A stretch of 64,000 nucleotides of DNA from Mobilibacterium timonense. Its GTDB lineage: Bacteria; Bacillota; Clostridia; Peptostreptococcales; Anaerovoracaceae. The stretch lies in assembly GCF_900155555.1 (NCBI RefSeq), contig NZ_FUHN01000006.1, forward strand, positions 248,001 through 312,000, written 5' to 3'. The notes under the pieces were generated by a model. That model was not told where the DNA came from. It was given only the letters and a program-made list of their open reading frames with translations, and searched no databases. The position numbers and the translations under genes were made by a program. Each line of letters opens with the position of its first letter. Within the stretch, counting starts at the first letter, position 1. Shown in pieces: positions 17,599 to 25,594 of the stretch.

Positions 17599-18882
17599 AT
17601 GATGGATGGCAACGACAACGAAGAAAGGGGATACAAGGTATATCCGTACAGATGGGTGGTACTGACCGTGTTCCTTCTGATCAGCGCCATGATCCAGCTG
17701 CTGTGGGCAACGTTTTTCTCCATTACCACTGCAGCGTGGAAGTATTTCGGGTTCGCGTCGGCAGACAGCGGAGAGAGGGCCATAAGCCTTTTGTCGGTGA
17801 TATTCATGATCGGCATGGTGGCACTGTCAGTACCGGCATTTGCCGCCTTTGAAAAATGGGGATTCAAAAAAGCCGTGAGCTTCGGGGCAGCCGTAATGGG
17901 CGTCTGCGGAGTGATACGTGGCATCGGTGGAAACTCCTACAGGGTGGTGCTGGCCATGACCATAGGATTCGCCGTAGCCCAGCCGTTCATTATGAACGCT
18001 CCCGGCCTGGTGGCAGGAAAGTGGTTCCCGGAGAGCGAGAGGGCCACGGCGAATGGTGCGGGCCTGCTGGCGAACTACGTAGGAATGTCCGTGGGGCTGA
18101 TCGTGACGCCCCTCCTGTACGAGCACGGGATGGGCATCAGAAGCATATTGCTTCTGTACGGCGCCGCCTCGGCAGTGTCGGCGGTATTGTTCATCGCCTT
18201 TGCGAGGGAAAAGCCGCCTACGCCGCCTTGCTCCGCAACGGACGCGGAGAGACTGGACTTTCGCGAGGGCCTGAGAGGCGCTTTCAAAAAGAAAAACTTC
18301 CGCGGATGCCTTCTCTCGTTTTTTCTGCTCTTCGGGATCTTCAATACGGTGTTCACCATGATAGAGCCGCTCATGCACACCATGTCTGGAGGTACGGTGG
18401 GCAGCACCCAGTCGGGAGTCATCGGCGTGGTGATCCTCATAGTTGGGATCGTCGGAAGCCTGGTGATCTCCATGATGTCTGACAGGGATACCCTCCACAG
18501 GAGGCTTAAGTATATCGTGGCAGTCAACATTGTTGGAATGATAGGGTTCGCCATGTTCCTCGTGCTAAGAGGCATTTCGGGGATGATCGTCGCAGGGTGC
18601 ATATACGGTTTTTTCACCATAGGAAGTGCACCGGTGCTCCTGACCCTTGCGGCTGAGGAGGCGTATCCGACCAGCGAAGGAACCAGCGAGGGTATGATGA
18701 TGCTCACTGGAAACATCGGAGGCGTAATACTCATCGGTATAGCGTCTCTTTTCGGGGACAGGCACATGCTGATAATGCTGCTCATGCTCTGTCTGACAGC
18801 CGTGTCCATCTTGAGACTGGCATTTATACGCGAATCAAAACTGAATAAGGAAAAAGTCAATGATATGGCCGATGGCCAATAG
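17599..18882 (+). CDS. Major facilitator superfamily transporter
   Basis: A 427-residue membrane protein with twelve predicted helices and a central hydrophilic linker near residues 195-230 (AREKPPTPPCSATDAERLDF). It starts one base after the kinase stop, so translation is probably coupled. The position suggests uptake of the operon's substrate. It resembles the nitrate/oxalate-formate-like branch of the MFS only loosely; specificity unknown. Confidence 0.88.
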   Translation: MMDGNDNEERGYKVYPYRWVVLTVFLLISAMIQLLWATFFSITTAAWKYFGFASADSGERAISLLSVIFMIGMVALSVPAFAAFEKWGFKKAVSFGAAVMGVCGVIRGIGGNSYRVVLAMTIGFAVAQPFIMNAPGLVAGKWFPESERATANGAGLLANYVGMSVGLIVTPLLYEHGMGIRSILLLYGAASAVSAVLFIAFAREKPPTPPCSATDAERLDFREGLRGAFKKKNFRGCLLSFFLLFGIFNTVFTMIEPLMHTMSGGTVGSTQSGVIGVVILIVGIVGSLVISMMSDRDTLHRRLKYIVAVNIVGMIGFAMFLVLRGISGMIVAGCIYGFFTIGSAPVLLTLAAEEAYPTSEGTSEGMMMLTGNIGGVILIGIASLFGDRHMLIMLLMLCLTAVSILRLAFIRESKLNKEKVNDMADGQ

Positions 18883-18914
18883 CTTTAAGTCTGTTGAAAT
18901 GGAGGTGGAGATCG

Positions 18915-20378
18915 ATGAAGGAGAACACAGGAAAGCTGGAGCACTACGCGCTTTCTCACTGGCCTGACGCGGATCATGTCGCTTCAAAGATGCAGAAACT
19001 GGTGGATGCGCCGCTGCTGCACATAAAGCCGGAAGCCATGAAGAGGTACCTGGCATACTTCGATGAAAAGTGCGCCCGGTCGAAGCAGATGATCGAGGAG
19101 GCAAAGGAATACATTCCGGGAGGCGTGCAGCACAATCTCGCTTTCAACTATCCGTTCCCGCTCGCCATGGAGAAGGCCGAGGGAGCATATCTGTACGACG
19201 TGGACGGGAACCGCTATGTTGATTACCTCCAGGCAGGAGGGCCGACCATGCTGGGGAGCAATTACCCCGGTATCAACGAGGCAGCGGAGAAGGTCCTGAA
19301 GGAGAACGGTGCGGTGATCGGCCTCTTCAATGAATACGAGATGAAGCTGGCGAAGATCATCCACGAGAACATGCCGTGGGTGGAGCGCTACAGGAGCCTC
19401 GCCAGCGGCACCGAATCGGACATGGTGGCCATCAGAATAGCGCGTACTTTCACGGGGAAGGCAAACATAGTAAAAGAAGGAGGCGCGTATCACGGGTGGA
19501 GCGATCAGCTGGTATACAGTTTGCATATACCGTATACCGGCAGGTTCGAGGCCCACGGGATTCCGAAGGAGTGCACGGCACACACACAGGAGTTTTATCC
19601 GGGCAATATCGACTCCCTGCGGAAGATCCTGGAGGAGAATGAAAACAACGGAGGCACGGCGGCAGTCCTGCTTGAGCCTTTCGGGCCGGAATGTGGCACG
19701 AGGGTCGCTCACAGAGACTTCTGCGCAAAGGTCCGCCAGCTGTGTGACGAGTTCGGAGCCCTCCTGATCTTCGACGAAGTCGTGACGGCGTTCCGCGCCG
19801 GCCCTGGCGGAGCACAGGGCTACCTGAACGTAAGACCGGATCTGACCGTGTTCGGAAAGATCGTCAGCGGAGGATTCCCGATGGCAGGAGGCGTCGGAGG
19901 AAGAGCCGACATCATGGACAGCATCGCCGCAGGAGTTGCGGGAGGGGCAGCAAAGGCCTACGTAGGAGGCACACTTTCAGCCAATCCGCTGACGTGCGCG
20001 ACGGGGTATTATGCGATAAAGGAGATCGTAGAAAAGGATGCTGCGAAGATCGCGGGCGAGCAGGGCGACAAGCTCACCCAGGGTATTCAGAAGCTGATCG
20101 ACCGCTATCATCTGCCGTTCGTGGCGTGGAATTTCGGATCGATCATCCATTTCGAGGTCTCTGGCGTGATGTATCTGTCCGTACAGGATCCGGACATCAT
20201 GAAGAAGCTGCCTGAGAGATATGCCAACATCAAGGCATTTGGTGCGGCGATGACGGCAAACGGCGTGATAACTCTGGCGGGGAGCCGCATCTACACCAGC
20301 ATGGCGGATAACGACGAGACATTGAAGGCCACACTCGACGCCTTCGATGAGGTGTTCAGCAACATAGAAGTTGAATAG
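18915..20378 (+). CDS. Class III aminotransferase, glutamate-1-semialdehyde aminomutase-like
   Basis: About 487 residues, PLP-dependent. The cofactor aspartate is in LLIFDEVVTAFRAGPGGAQ and the Schiff-base lysine in FGKIVSGGFPMAGGVGG; the N-terminal YIPGGVQHN and DVDGNRYVDYLQAGG are aminomutase-like. ATG 18915 was chosen because GGAGGTGGAG lies directly before it, rather than an earlier in-frame codon at 18894. No other haem-synthesis gene is near, so it is unlikely to be HemL; a transamination or amino-shift on the operon's substrate is inferred. Confidence 0.88.
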   Translation: MKENTGKLEHYALSHWPDADHVASKMQKLVDAPLLHIKPEAMKRYLAYFDEKCARSKQMIEEAKEYIPGGVQHNLAFNYPFPLAMEKAEGAYLYDVDGNRYVDYLQAGGPTMLGSNYPGINEAAEKVLKENGAVIGLFNEYEMKLAKIIHENMPWVERYRSLASGTESDMVAIRIARTFTGKANIVKEGGAYHGWSDQLVYSLHIPYTGRFEAHGIPKECTAHTQEFYPGNIDSLRKILEENENNGGTAAVLLEPFGPECGTRVAHRDFCAKVRQLCDEFGALLIFDEVVTAFRAGPGGAQGYLNVRPDLTVFGKIVSGGFPMAGGVGGRADIMDSIAAGVAGGAAKAYVGGTLSANPLTCATGYYAIKEIVEKDAAKIAGEQGDKLTQGIQKLIDRYHLPFVAWNFGSIIHFEVSGVMYLSVQDPDIMKKLPERYANIKAFGAAMTANGVITLAGSRIYTSMADNDETLKATLDAFDEVFSNIEVE

Positions 20379-20422
20379 AAGAGCAGCCGAAGAAAAACAG
20401 ATTTATTATAAGGAGGTTAGAA

Positions 20423-21754
20423 ATGATCAGAAAGCTCGAAGATGTGAACATGTCCCACGCATTCCCAGAGGTGGCATTCGATGAGGATTACATCATCGCA
20501 ACTTATCAGGCGAGAGTGAAGACAGGAAATGTTGAGAGGCTGGCCATGGCTCTGGCCGATGAGCAGACCACGGGAACATGGATAAAGGTCAGCCATGAGA
20601 CGGCCGACAAAAAGAAGAAATTCGGAGCCAAGGTAGTGTCTATCTACGAGGTACCCGACACCGGAAACGACGTGGTGGAAGACCTTCCTCCGATCTACAT
20701 CATCCAGGTGGCTTTCCCTATCCGCAACATCGGCACAAGCATCCCGATGATGCTCAGCACTGTGTTCGGTAATATTTCGGCATCAGGAATGGTAAAGTGG
20801 ATCGACGTTGCGTTCCCGCGCAAATACGTTGAGAAGTTCCAGGGCCCTAAGTTCGGCGTCGAAGGTATGAGAGAGGTTCTTGGTGTTCCAGACAGGCCGC
20901 TGCTGAACGCCATGATAAAACCTAATATCGGATGGACCCCTGACGAGGGTGCAGAGCTTTTCTATGAAGCCGCCTGCGGAGGGGTGGACATCATCAAGGA
21001 CGACGAGCTGATGCCTGCAAACGAAGATTTCTGCCCGCTGGAAGAGCGTGTCAAGAAGTTCATGGCCATGGAAAAGAGGGCCTTCGAGGAGACCGGCGAG
21101 CATACTCTGTATGCAGTAAACATCACAGACAGCATCGACAAGCTGAAGGACAACGCGAAGAGGGCGATAGATCTGGGTGCAAATTGCATCATGGTGAACG
21201 CATACACGGCAGGACAGGCTGCGCTCAAGATGCTGGCGGACGATCCTGAGATAAACGTCCCTATCCTGGCGCATTCAGATTATGTGGGAGCCACCGTGGC
21301 AGGCACATATGTAGGCGTGAACCCGGCACTTCTCATGGGAAAGATAACCCGTCTCTGCGGCGGAGACTTCGAGATCAACGGCCATCCGTGGGGCAAATTC
21401 CCTATTCCTTACAAGATGTTTGCAAGGAGCTTCAGGGCGTTCACCCAGCCATGGTGGAACATCAAGCCTATGATGTATGCGGTCTCCGGAGGAACAACAC
21501 AGCTGATAGTAAAGAACGCTATCGACGTCTGCGGAACAGATATAATCCTGGCTGCAGGCGGTGCCGTTCACGGTCATCCGGAAGGGAGCCGCGCAGGAGC
21601 TAAGTCCATGCGCCAGGCCATCGATGCGGCAGTTAAGGGCATCGATCTCGTTCAGTACGCTAAGGAGCAGGCAGCAGAGGGCCACGACGAGCTTCTCAAG
21701 ATGGCGCAGATGCTGAACCCTGACATCAAGAAGAACTTCGACCTCATGGAATAG
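20423..21754 (+). CDS. RuBisCO-like protein (form IV RuBisCO large-subunit superfamily)
   Basis: 443 residues covering the whole RuBisCO large-subunit fold: N-terminal TTGTWIKVSHET, then VFGNIS, KYVEKFQGPKFG, MIKPNIGWTPDE, GGVDIIKDDE, GHPWGKFPI, VSGGTTQ and AGGAVHGHPEGSRAG. The carbamylated lysine and Mg ligands K-D-D-E, the first active-site lysine (MIKP), the loop-6-region lysine and the phosphate-site glycines are retained. The second lysine of KPK is Asn, and the catalytic H-R pair of true RuBisCO aligns to S-D (ILAHSDYVG), so carboxylase activity is not expected. An enolase, isomerase or related role on a phosphorylated sugar acid is likely. TAAGGAGG gives strong translation. Confidence 0.95.
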   Translation: MIRKLEDVNMSHAFPEVAFDEDYIIATYQARVKTGNVERLAMALADEQTTGTWIKVSHETADKKKKFGAKVVSIYEVPDTGNDVVEDLPPIYIIQVAFPIRNIGTSIPMMLSTVFGNISASGMVKWIDVAFPRKYVEKFQGPKFGVEGMREVLGVPDRPLLNAMIKPNIGWTPDEGAELFYEAACGGVDIIKDDELMPANEDFCPLEERVKKFMAMEKRAFEETGEHTLYAVNITDSIDKLKDNAKRAIDLGANCIMVNAYTAGQAALKMLADDPEINVPILAHSDYVGATVAGTYVGVNPALLMGKITRLCGGDFEINGHPWGKFPIPYKMFARSFRAFTQPWWNIKPMMYAVSGGTTQLIVKNAIDVCGTDIILAAGGAVHGHPEGSRAGAKSMRQAIDAAVKGIDLVQYAKEQAAEGHDELLKMAQMLNPDIKKNFDLME

Positions 21755-21772
21755 CAACGAGCTGCGACCGGC

Positions 21773-21803
21773 AGTGCGGGAGCCGAGGCTCCCGCACTTT
21801 TTT
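21773..21803 (+). terminator. Strong intra-operon terminator
   Basis: A perfect 11-bp stem AGTGCGGGAGC/GCTCCCGCACT with a CGAG loop is followed by TTTTTT. It lies between the RuBisCO-like gene and the phosphatase gene and would lower expression of the last two genes relative to the first four. Confidence 0.9.
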
Positions 21804-21825
21804 CAGAAAGGGCAGGGAAAACACT

Positions 21826-22470
21826 ATGAGGGAAAATGCTATGTACGAAAAGATCTTGTTCGTAGACTTCGACGGGACGGTCACGTCTGAGGAGACCCTG
21901 GAGGGGATACTCAGGAGGTTCACGGATCCCGGGGAGTACGCCAAAGGAGAGGCGGAGTTCAGGGCGGGCCGGATAGGGCTGCCGGAGCTTCTGACATATG
22001 CTTTCTCCACCATACCGTACAGCCGCATGGAGGATATCATGGAGTATGTGCGCAGCGTTGAGCTCCGTCCCGGATTCGATGCGTTCCTCGACACAGCAGG
22101 AGCCATGGGGATACCGGTGGTGATCATTTCCGGAGGTCTGAGATCCTATGTGGAGGAGATCCTCGAGCCATACAGAGAGAAGATACTGGATGTGTACAGC
22201 ATAGATTCGGATTGCGTTGACGGGTATATCAGGCTGCTTCCGGAGTACAGGAGCGATCGTGAGCTAATGAACAAGACAGCTGTCATGAAGCGTTACGACT
22301 TCGGACAGAGCATATGCATCGGAGACGGGTACACAGACATAATAATGGCAATGGCCGCTGATACGGTGTTTGCCCGGGACGTCCTGGCGGAGCACCTGGC
22401 AAAGGCGAAAAAGCCTTTTTACAGGTGGGGCGACTTTTTTGACGTGGAAAAGGTCCTGAAGGAGCTTTGA
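21826..22470 (+). CDS. MtnX-like HAD phosphatase
   Basis: 214 residues of the HAD superfamily. Motif I is FVDFDGTVTSEET (nucleophile and acid/base aspartates), motif II VVIISGGL, motif III lysine in ELMNKTAVMKRYDF, and motif IV CIGDGYTDIIMAMAADTVFARD. The pattern is that of MtnX (hydroxyketo-methylthiopentenyl-phosphate phosphatase) and PSP-like enzymes. Pairing with a RuBisCO-like protein mirrors MtnW-MtnX, so it probably removes the phosphate after the RLP step. ATG 21841 is an alternative start. Its stop overlaps the next start (TGATG). Confidence 0.9.
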   Translation: MRENAMYEKILFVDFDGTVTSEETLEGILRRFTDPGEYAKGEAEFRAGRIGLPELLTYAFSTIPYSRMEDIMEYVRSVELRPGFDAFLDTAGAMGIPVVIISGGLRSYVEEILEPYREKILDVYSIDSDCVDGYIRLLPEYRSDRELMNKTAVMKRYDFGQSICIGDGYTDIIMAMAADTVFARDVLAEHLAKAKKPFYRWGDFFDVEKVLKEL

Positions 22471-24800
22471 TGCGGCGCTGGCGACCGGCGCATAACGACT
22501 GGTACAGCAAGAAAGTGGTGACGACGATGTCAGACAGAGATGATAAGAAAATCGTGCAGGAGCTGGTGGATGGGTACGGCAGCTGGTTCGCGGAGGAGGA
22601 TTGGCGGGGAGGATCGTCCGGCAGGATGACCGCAGAGCTCTATCCATATGAAAAACTCTTTTCGCCTGTGATGATCAACAGGCTCAAGATCAAAAACAGG
22701 ATCGTCATGGCGCCCATGGGGAATCTCAACATGTGCGACGAGACAGGAAGGCCGAATGACAAGATGCTGCAGTACTTCTTTGCAAGGGCGAAGGGAGGCG
22801 CCGGGCTGCTGACCACGGGCCTCATACCTGTGAGCCACGGGGTCGACCCGTCAGTGACTGAACCGGAGGGCCTGTCGTATTTTCCTCGCATCGACAGGAG
22901 CAGGACGGTGCTGGCGGGATGGAGAGACCTGGCTCAGGGAGTACACGCGTACGGAAGCCGGATCTTCATCCAGCTTACGCCAGGCATGGGCAGGGTCGGA
23001 AATCCGCAGTGCCTGATGACCCTGAAAAAACTTCCGGTATCGGCCTCGTGGAATCCGAACTACTATATGCCGGAGATCCCGTGCAGGCCTCTTTCGGATC
23101 ACGCCCTCAAGAAGATCATAAAGAACACCGGACAGGCCGCGGCCGATGCAAAGGCGTGCGGCATCGACGGTGTATATCTTCACGGACACGAGGGGTATCT
23201 CCTCGAGCAGCTGACCAATCCTGCGTTCAACAGGAGGAAGACCGGGCGCTACAGCGACTGGCAGGAGTTCGGCATCGATCTGGTCAGGGAGATACGGGAT
23301 CGTGTGGGAGACCGTTATCCCGTGATGTACAGGATAGACCTGTCCCTGGCTCTGCGGGAGACGTACGGCAGTGAAATGGAGAAGACGAAGGCGCTTCGGA
23401 AGTTCGGGAAGGAGCGCATGCCGGAGCAGACACTTGAATACATGGCGAACCTGGTGAAGGCAGGAGTGGATGTGTTCGATGTGGATCTCGGCTGCTATGA
23501 CAACTGGTGGCTGCCGCATCCGCCTTCAGGAATGCCGGCGGGCTGCTATCTTGAGGTGTCACGGATCGTCAGGGATCACTTTGATGAAAATGGGATCAAG
23601 TCAAACGCAGGCATCAGGGTACCTGTGGTCGCTGTGGGGAAGCTTGGCTACCCTGATGTCGCCGAAAAAGCCCTTCGTGAGGAGAAGTGCGACATGGTGA
23701 TGCTCGGCAGGCCGCTGCTGGCGGATCCGGACTGGCCTCTTAAGGCCTACTCAGGCAGAGTCGACGAGATCCGTCCCTGCATAGGCTGCCAGGAGGGCTG
23801 TATCAACGAATTCGTGAACGGAGGCCATCCACAGTGTGCGGTGGATCCGGTCACGGGATTTGAAGACGTGAAGCCCGCGCATCCGTCGCAGGCACATGTC
23901 AGGAAAAAAGTGGCCGTCGTTGGCGGAGGCCCTGCGGGAGTTGTGTTCGCTCTCACAGCTGCGGAGAGAGGTCACGAGGTGACTCTGTACGAGCCTGGAA
24001 AGATAGGAGGAAAACTCCTGGCTGCTTCGGTCCCTAAGATAAAGTTCGACGTGGAAAACTATGTTATCTACCTGCAGCACCGCGTGGAAAAGGCGGTCAG
24101 TCGGGGGCAGATCAGGTGGATAAGGGAGTACGCGACTGCCGAGGGCCTTGCCTCGGGTGGCTTTGACGCTATCGTCACCGCATCGGGAACTAAGGAGACT
24201 TCGCCGCATATAGAGGGCATTGAAAAGATCAGGACCGTGCAGGCCCCGGAGCTCCTGGCCCGTCCGGAGCTGCTTGGGGATGCGTCAAAGGTCGTAGTGA
24301 TAGGCGGCGGGTCAACGGGATGCGAGACCGCATACTGGCTCAGGACAGAGAAAGGCTGTGATGTCGTGGTCGTCGAGATGATGCCAGAACTCATGAAGGG
24401 CGTCTGCACGGCGAACCGCGGATACCTCCTCTACTACATGAAGAAGAGCGGTATTCGTGTTTATAACTCGACCTGCGTTAAGAGCTTCGGAGAGAGCACC
24501 GTCAATATTGAGGTGAATACCGATAAGAACGTTCCGGATCCGTACAACACGTGGCAGCCGATCCTGCCGGAGAACGTCCTCAACCCATTGGCACCGAAAA
24601 TAGGAAAGAGCATGAGGAGTGAGGAGCTTGAAGCGGACCTGGCAGTTCTCGCTATGGGAGGCAGGGCAGACGACAGCCTGTACGAGGCCCTGGTGAAGTG
24701 CAATGCGGCTCCCGAGATATACAACACCGGAGACAGCTTCAGCGGAGGAAGAGTGCTGGAGGCGGTGAGGGGAGCTTACGCATTGGCGGAAAGAATCTAG
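22470..24800 (+). CDS. Old-yellow-enzyme/4Fe-4S/FAD ene-reductase (2,4-dienoyl-CoA reductase-like)
   Basis: About 776 residues, three domains. The FMN barrel opens PYEKLFSPVMINRLKIKNRIVMAPM, with YLHGHEGYLLEQLTNPAFN in the active site. The [4Fe-4S] cysteines are C-I-G-C-Q-E-G-C then a cysteine 12 on (near residue 440). Two dinucleotide folds follow (VAVVGGGPAGVVFALTAAE and VVVIGGGSTGCETAYWL). The enzyme reduces enones or enoyl-CoA. It is longer than usual (about 650-680) because of an N-terminal extension and inserts. ATG 22470 overlaps the phosphatase stop and has AAGGAG; ATG 22527 is possible. Last gene of the operon. Confidence 0.88.
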   Translation: MRRWRPAHNDWYSKKVVTTMSDRDDKKIVQELVDGYGSWFAEEDWRGGSSGRMTAELYPYEKLFSPVMINRLKIKNRIVMAPMGNLNMCDETGRPNDKMLQYFFARAKGGAGLLTTGLIPVSHGVDPSVTEPEGLSYFPRIDRSRTVLAGWRDLAQGVHAYGSRIFIQLTPGMGRVGNPQCLMTLKKLPVSASWNPNYYMPEIPCRPLSDHALKKIIKNTGQAAADAKACGIDGVYLHGHEGYLLEQLTNPAFNRRKTGRYSDWQEFGIDLVREIRDRVGDRYPVMYRIDLSLALRETYGSEMEKTKALRKFGKERMPEQTLEYMANLVKAGVDVFDVDLGCYDNWWLPHPPSGMPAGCYLEVSRIVRDHFDENGIKSNAGIRVPVVAVGKLGYPDVAEKALREEKCDMVMLGRPLLADPDWPLKAYSGRVDEIRPCIGCQEGCINEFVNGGHPQCAVDPVTGFEDVKPAHPSQAHVRKKVAVVGGGPAGVVFALTAAERGHEVTLYEPGKIGGKLLAASVPKIKFDVENYVIYLQHRVEKAVSRGQIRWIREYATAEGLASGGFDAIVTASGTKETSPHIEGIEKIRTVQAPELLARPELLGDASKVVVIGGGSTGCETAYWLRTEKGCDVVVVEMMPELMKGVCTANRGYLLYYMKKSGIRVYNSTCVKSFGESTVNIEVNTDKNVPDPYNTWQPILPENVLNPLAPKIGKSMRSEELEADLAVLAMGGRADDSLYEALVKCNAAPEIYNTGDSFSGGRVLEAVRGAYALAERI

Positions 24801-24817
24801 GAGAGGGTGTAATTCCT

Positions 24818-25195
24818 TTAGATCTGATGGTCGATGATCCAATGCAAAAGGTCGTTTAGTGACGATTTGCCTGTAGCAATATTGAGGAAAATATTGACTA
24901 ATTCATCCTGTGAGTATTCTAGTTCGATGCCATTTAATGCCAGGAATACCAGCATTGCATGAGCTCCAATACGTTTGTTCCCGTCAATAAAAGCGTGATT
25001 TGTTACCAGGCCGAATCCGAGGCGCGCGGCCTTTTGCTGAATCGATGGATACATGTATTTGTTTGCATATGATTGGAATGGAGCGTGAAGTGCAGAATCC
25101 AGCAATCCGTCATCGCGAATGCCTGTTTCGCCTCCCGTTTCAGTGATGATTTGCGTATGTAAAGCAACGACTTGTTCTTTTGTCAGTACGATCAT
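24818..25195 (-). CDS. doc: Doc-family toxin (Fic fold)
   Basis: 125 residues. The Fic/Doc motif HAFIDGNKRIGAHA (near residue 67) is intact; Doc phosphorylates elongation factor Tu and blocks translation in the P1 system. Start codon and antitoxin stop overlap by four bases (ATGA), typical of phd-doc. It is convergent with the ene-reductase gene, 17 bases apart. Full length. Confidence 0.93.
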   Translation of the reverse strand: MIVLTKEQVVALHTQIITETGGETGIRDDGLLDSALHAPFQSYANKYMYPSIQQKAARLGFGLVTNHAFIDGNKRIGAHAMLVFLALNGIELEYSQDELVNIFLNIATGKSSLNDLLHWIIDHQI

Positions 25196-25434
25196 TTGGC
25201 GAGCACCTCATATGCAGTTCTGTTTTTGGCGATGATCCGTTTTGAGATATCGAGAACATCTTCATTGCTGGCAACTTGTTCACTTTCTGCATCATCAAAA
25301 TCGATAAGAATATACCGCGGTGAATTGTTCTTCAGTATCACCACAGGGCCTTTTTCGTCTACCATACGCGCAACTTTAGAAAAATTCTGATTTGCCTCAG
25401 TGATGGAAATAAGATTGTCAGTGTTGATATTCAT
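25192..25434 (-). CDS. phd: Phd/YefM-type antitoxin
   Basis: About 80 residues: LISITEANQNFSKVARMVDEKGPVVILKNNSPRYIL is the DNA-binding Phd/YefM fold, and the C-terminal tail would neutralise Doc. ATG 25434 is chosen because AAGGAGG lies seven bases before it. It probably autoregulates through the palindrome at 25470-25491. Confidence 0.92.
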   Translation of the reverse strand: MNINTDNLISITEANQNFSKVARMVDEKGPVVILKNNSPRYILIDFDDAESEQVASNEDVLDISKRIIAKNRTAYEVLAK

Positions 25435-25456
25435 TTGATAAACCTCCTTTTCCACT

Positions 25457-25491
25457 ATTGTAGACTTTGAATAGGTTAAATTCAACCTATT
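25457..25491 (-). promoter_or_regulatory. phd-doc promoter and operator
   Basis: On the minus strand TTGAAT (25480-25485), 17 bases and TACAAT (25457-25462). A palindrome AATAGGTT-N6-AACCTATT (25470-25491) overlaps the -35 and part of the spacer, a good Phd autorepression site. Confidence 0.75.
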
Positions 25492-25594
25492 TGCAGAATC
25501 GAGGCAAGGAAACTAATATCGATCTGCTCAAACAGGCAAACAGAATAACTTCAATTCCTCCACGCGGGTAGATAAATGCTATATACTAAACATC

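Noticed and set aside
17827-18498. Antisense frames across the MFS gene
   Set aside because: Shadows of the transporter gene; no ribosome sites or domains.
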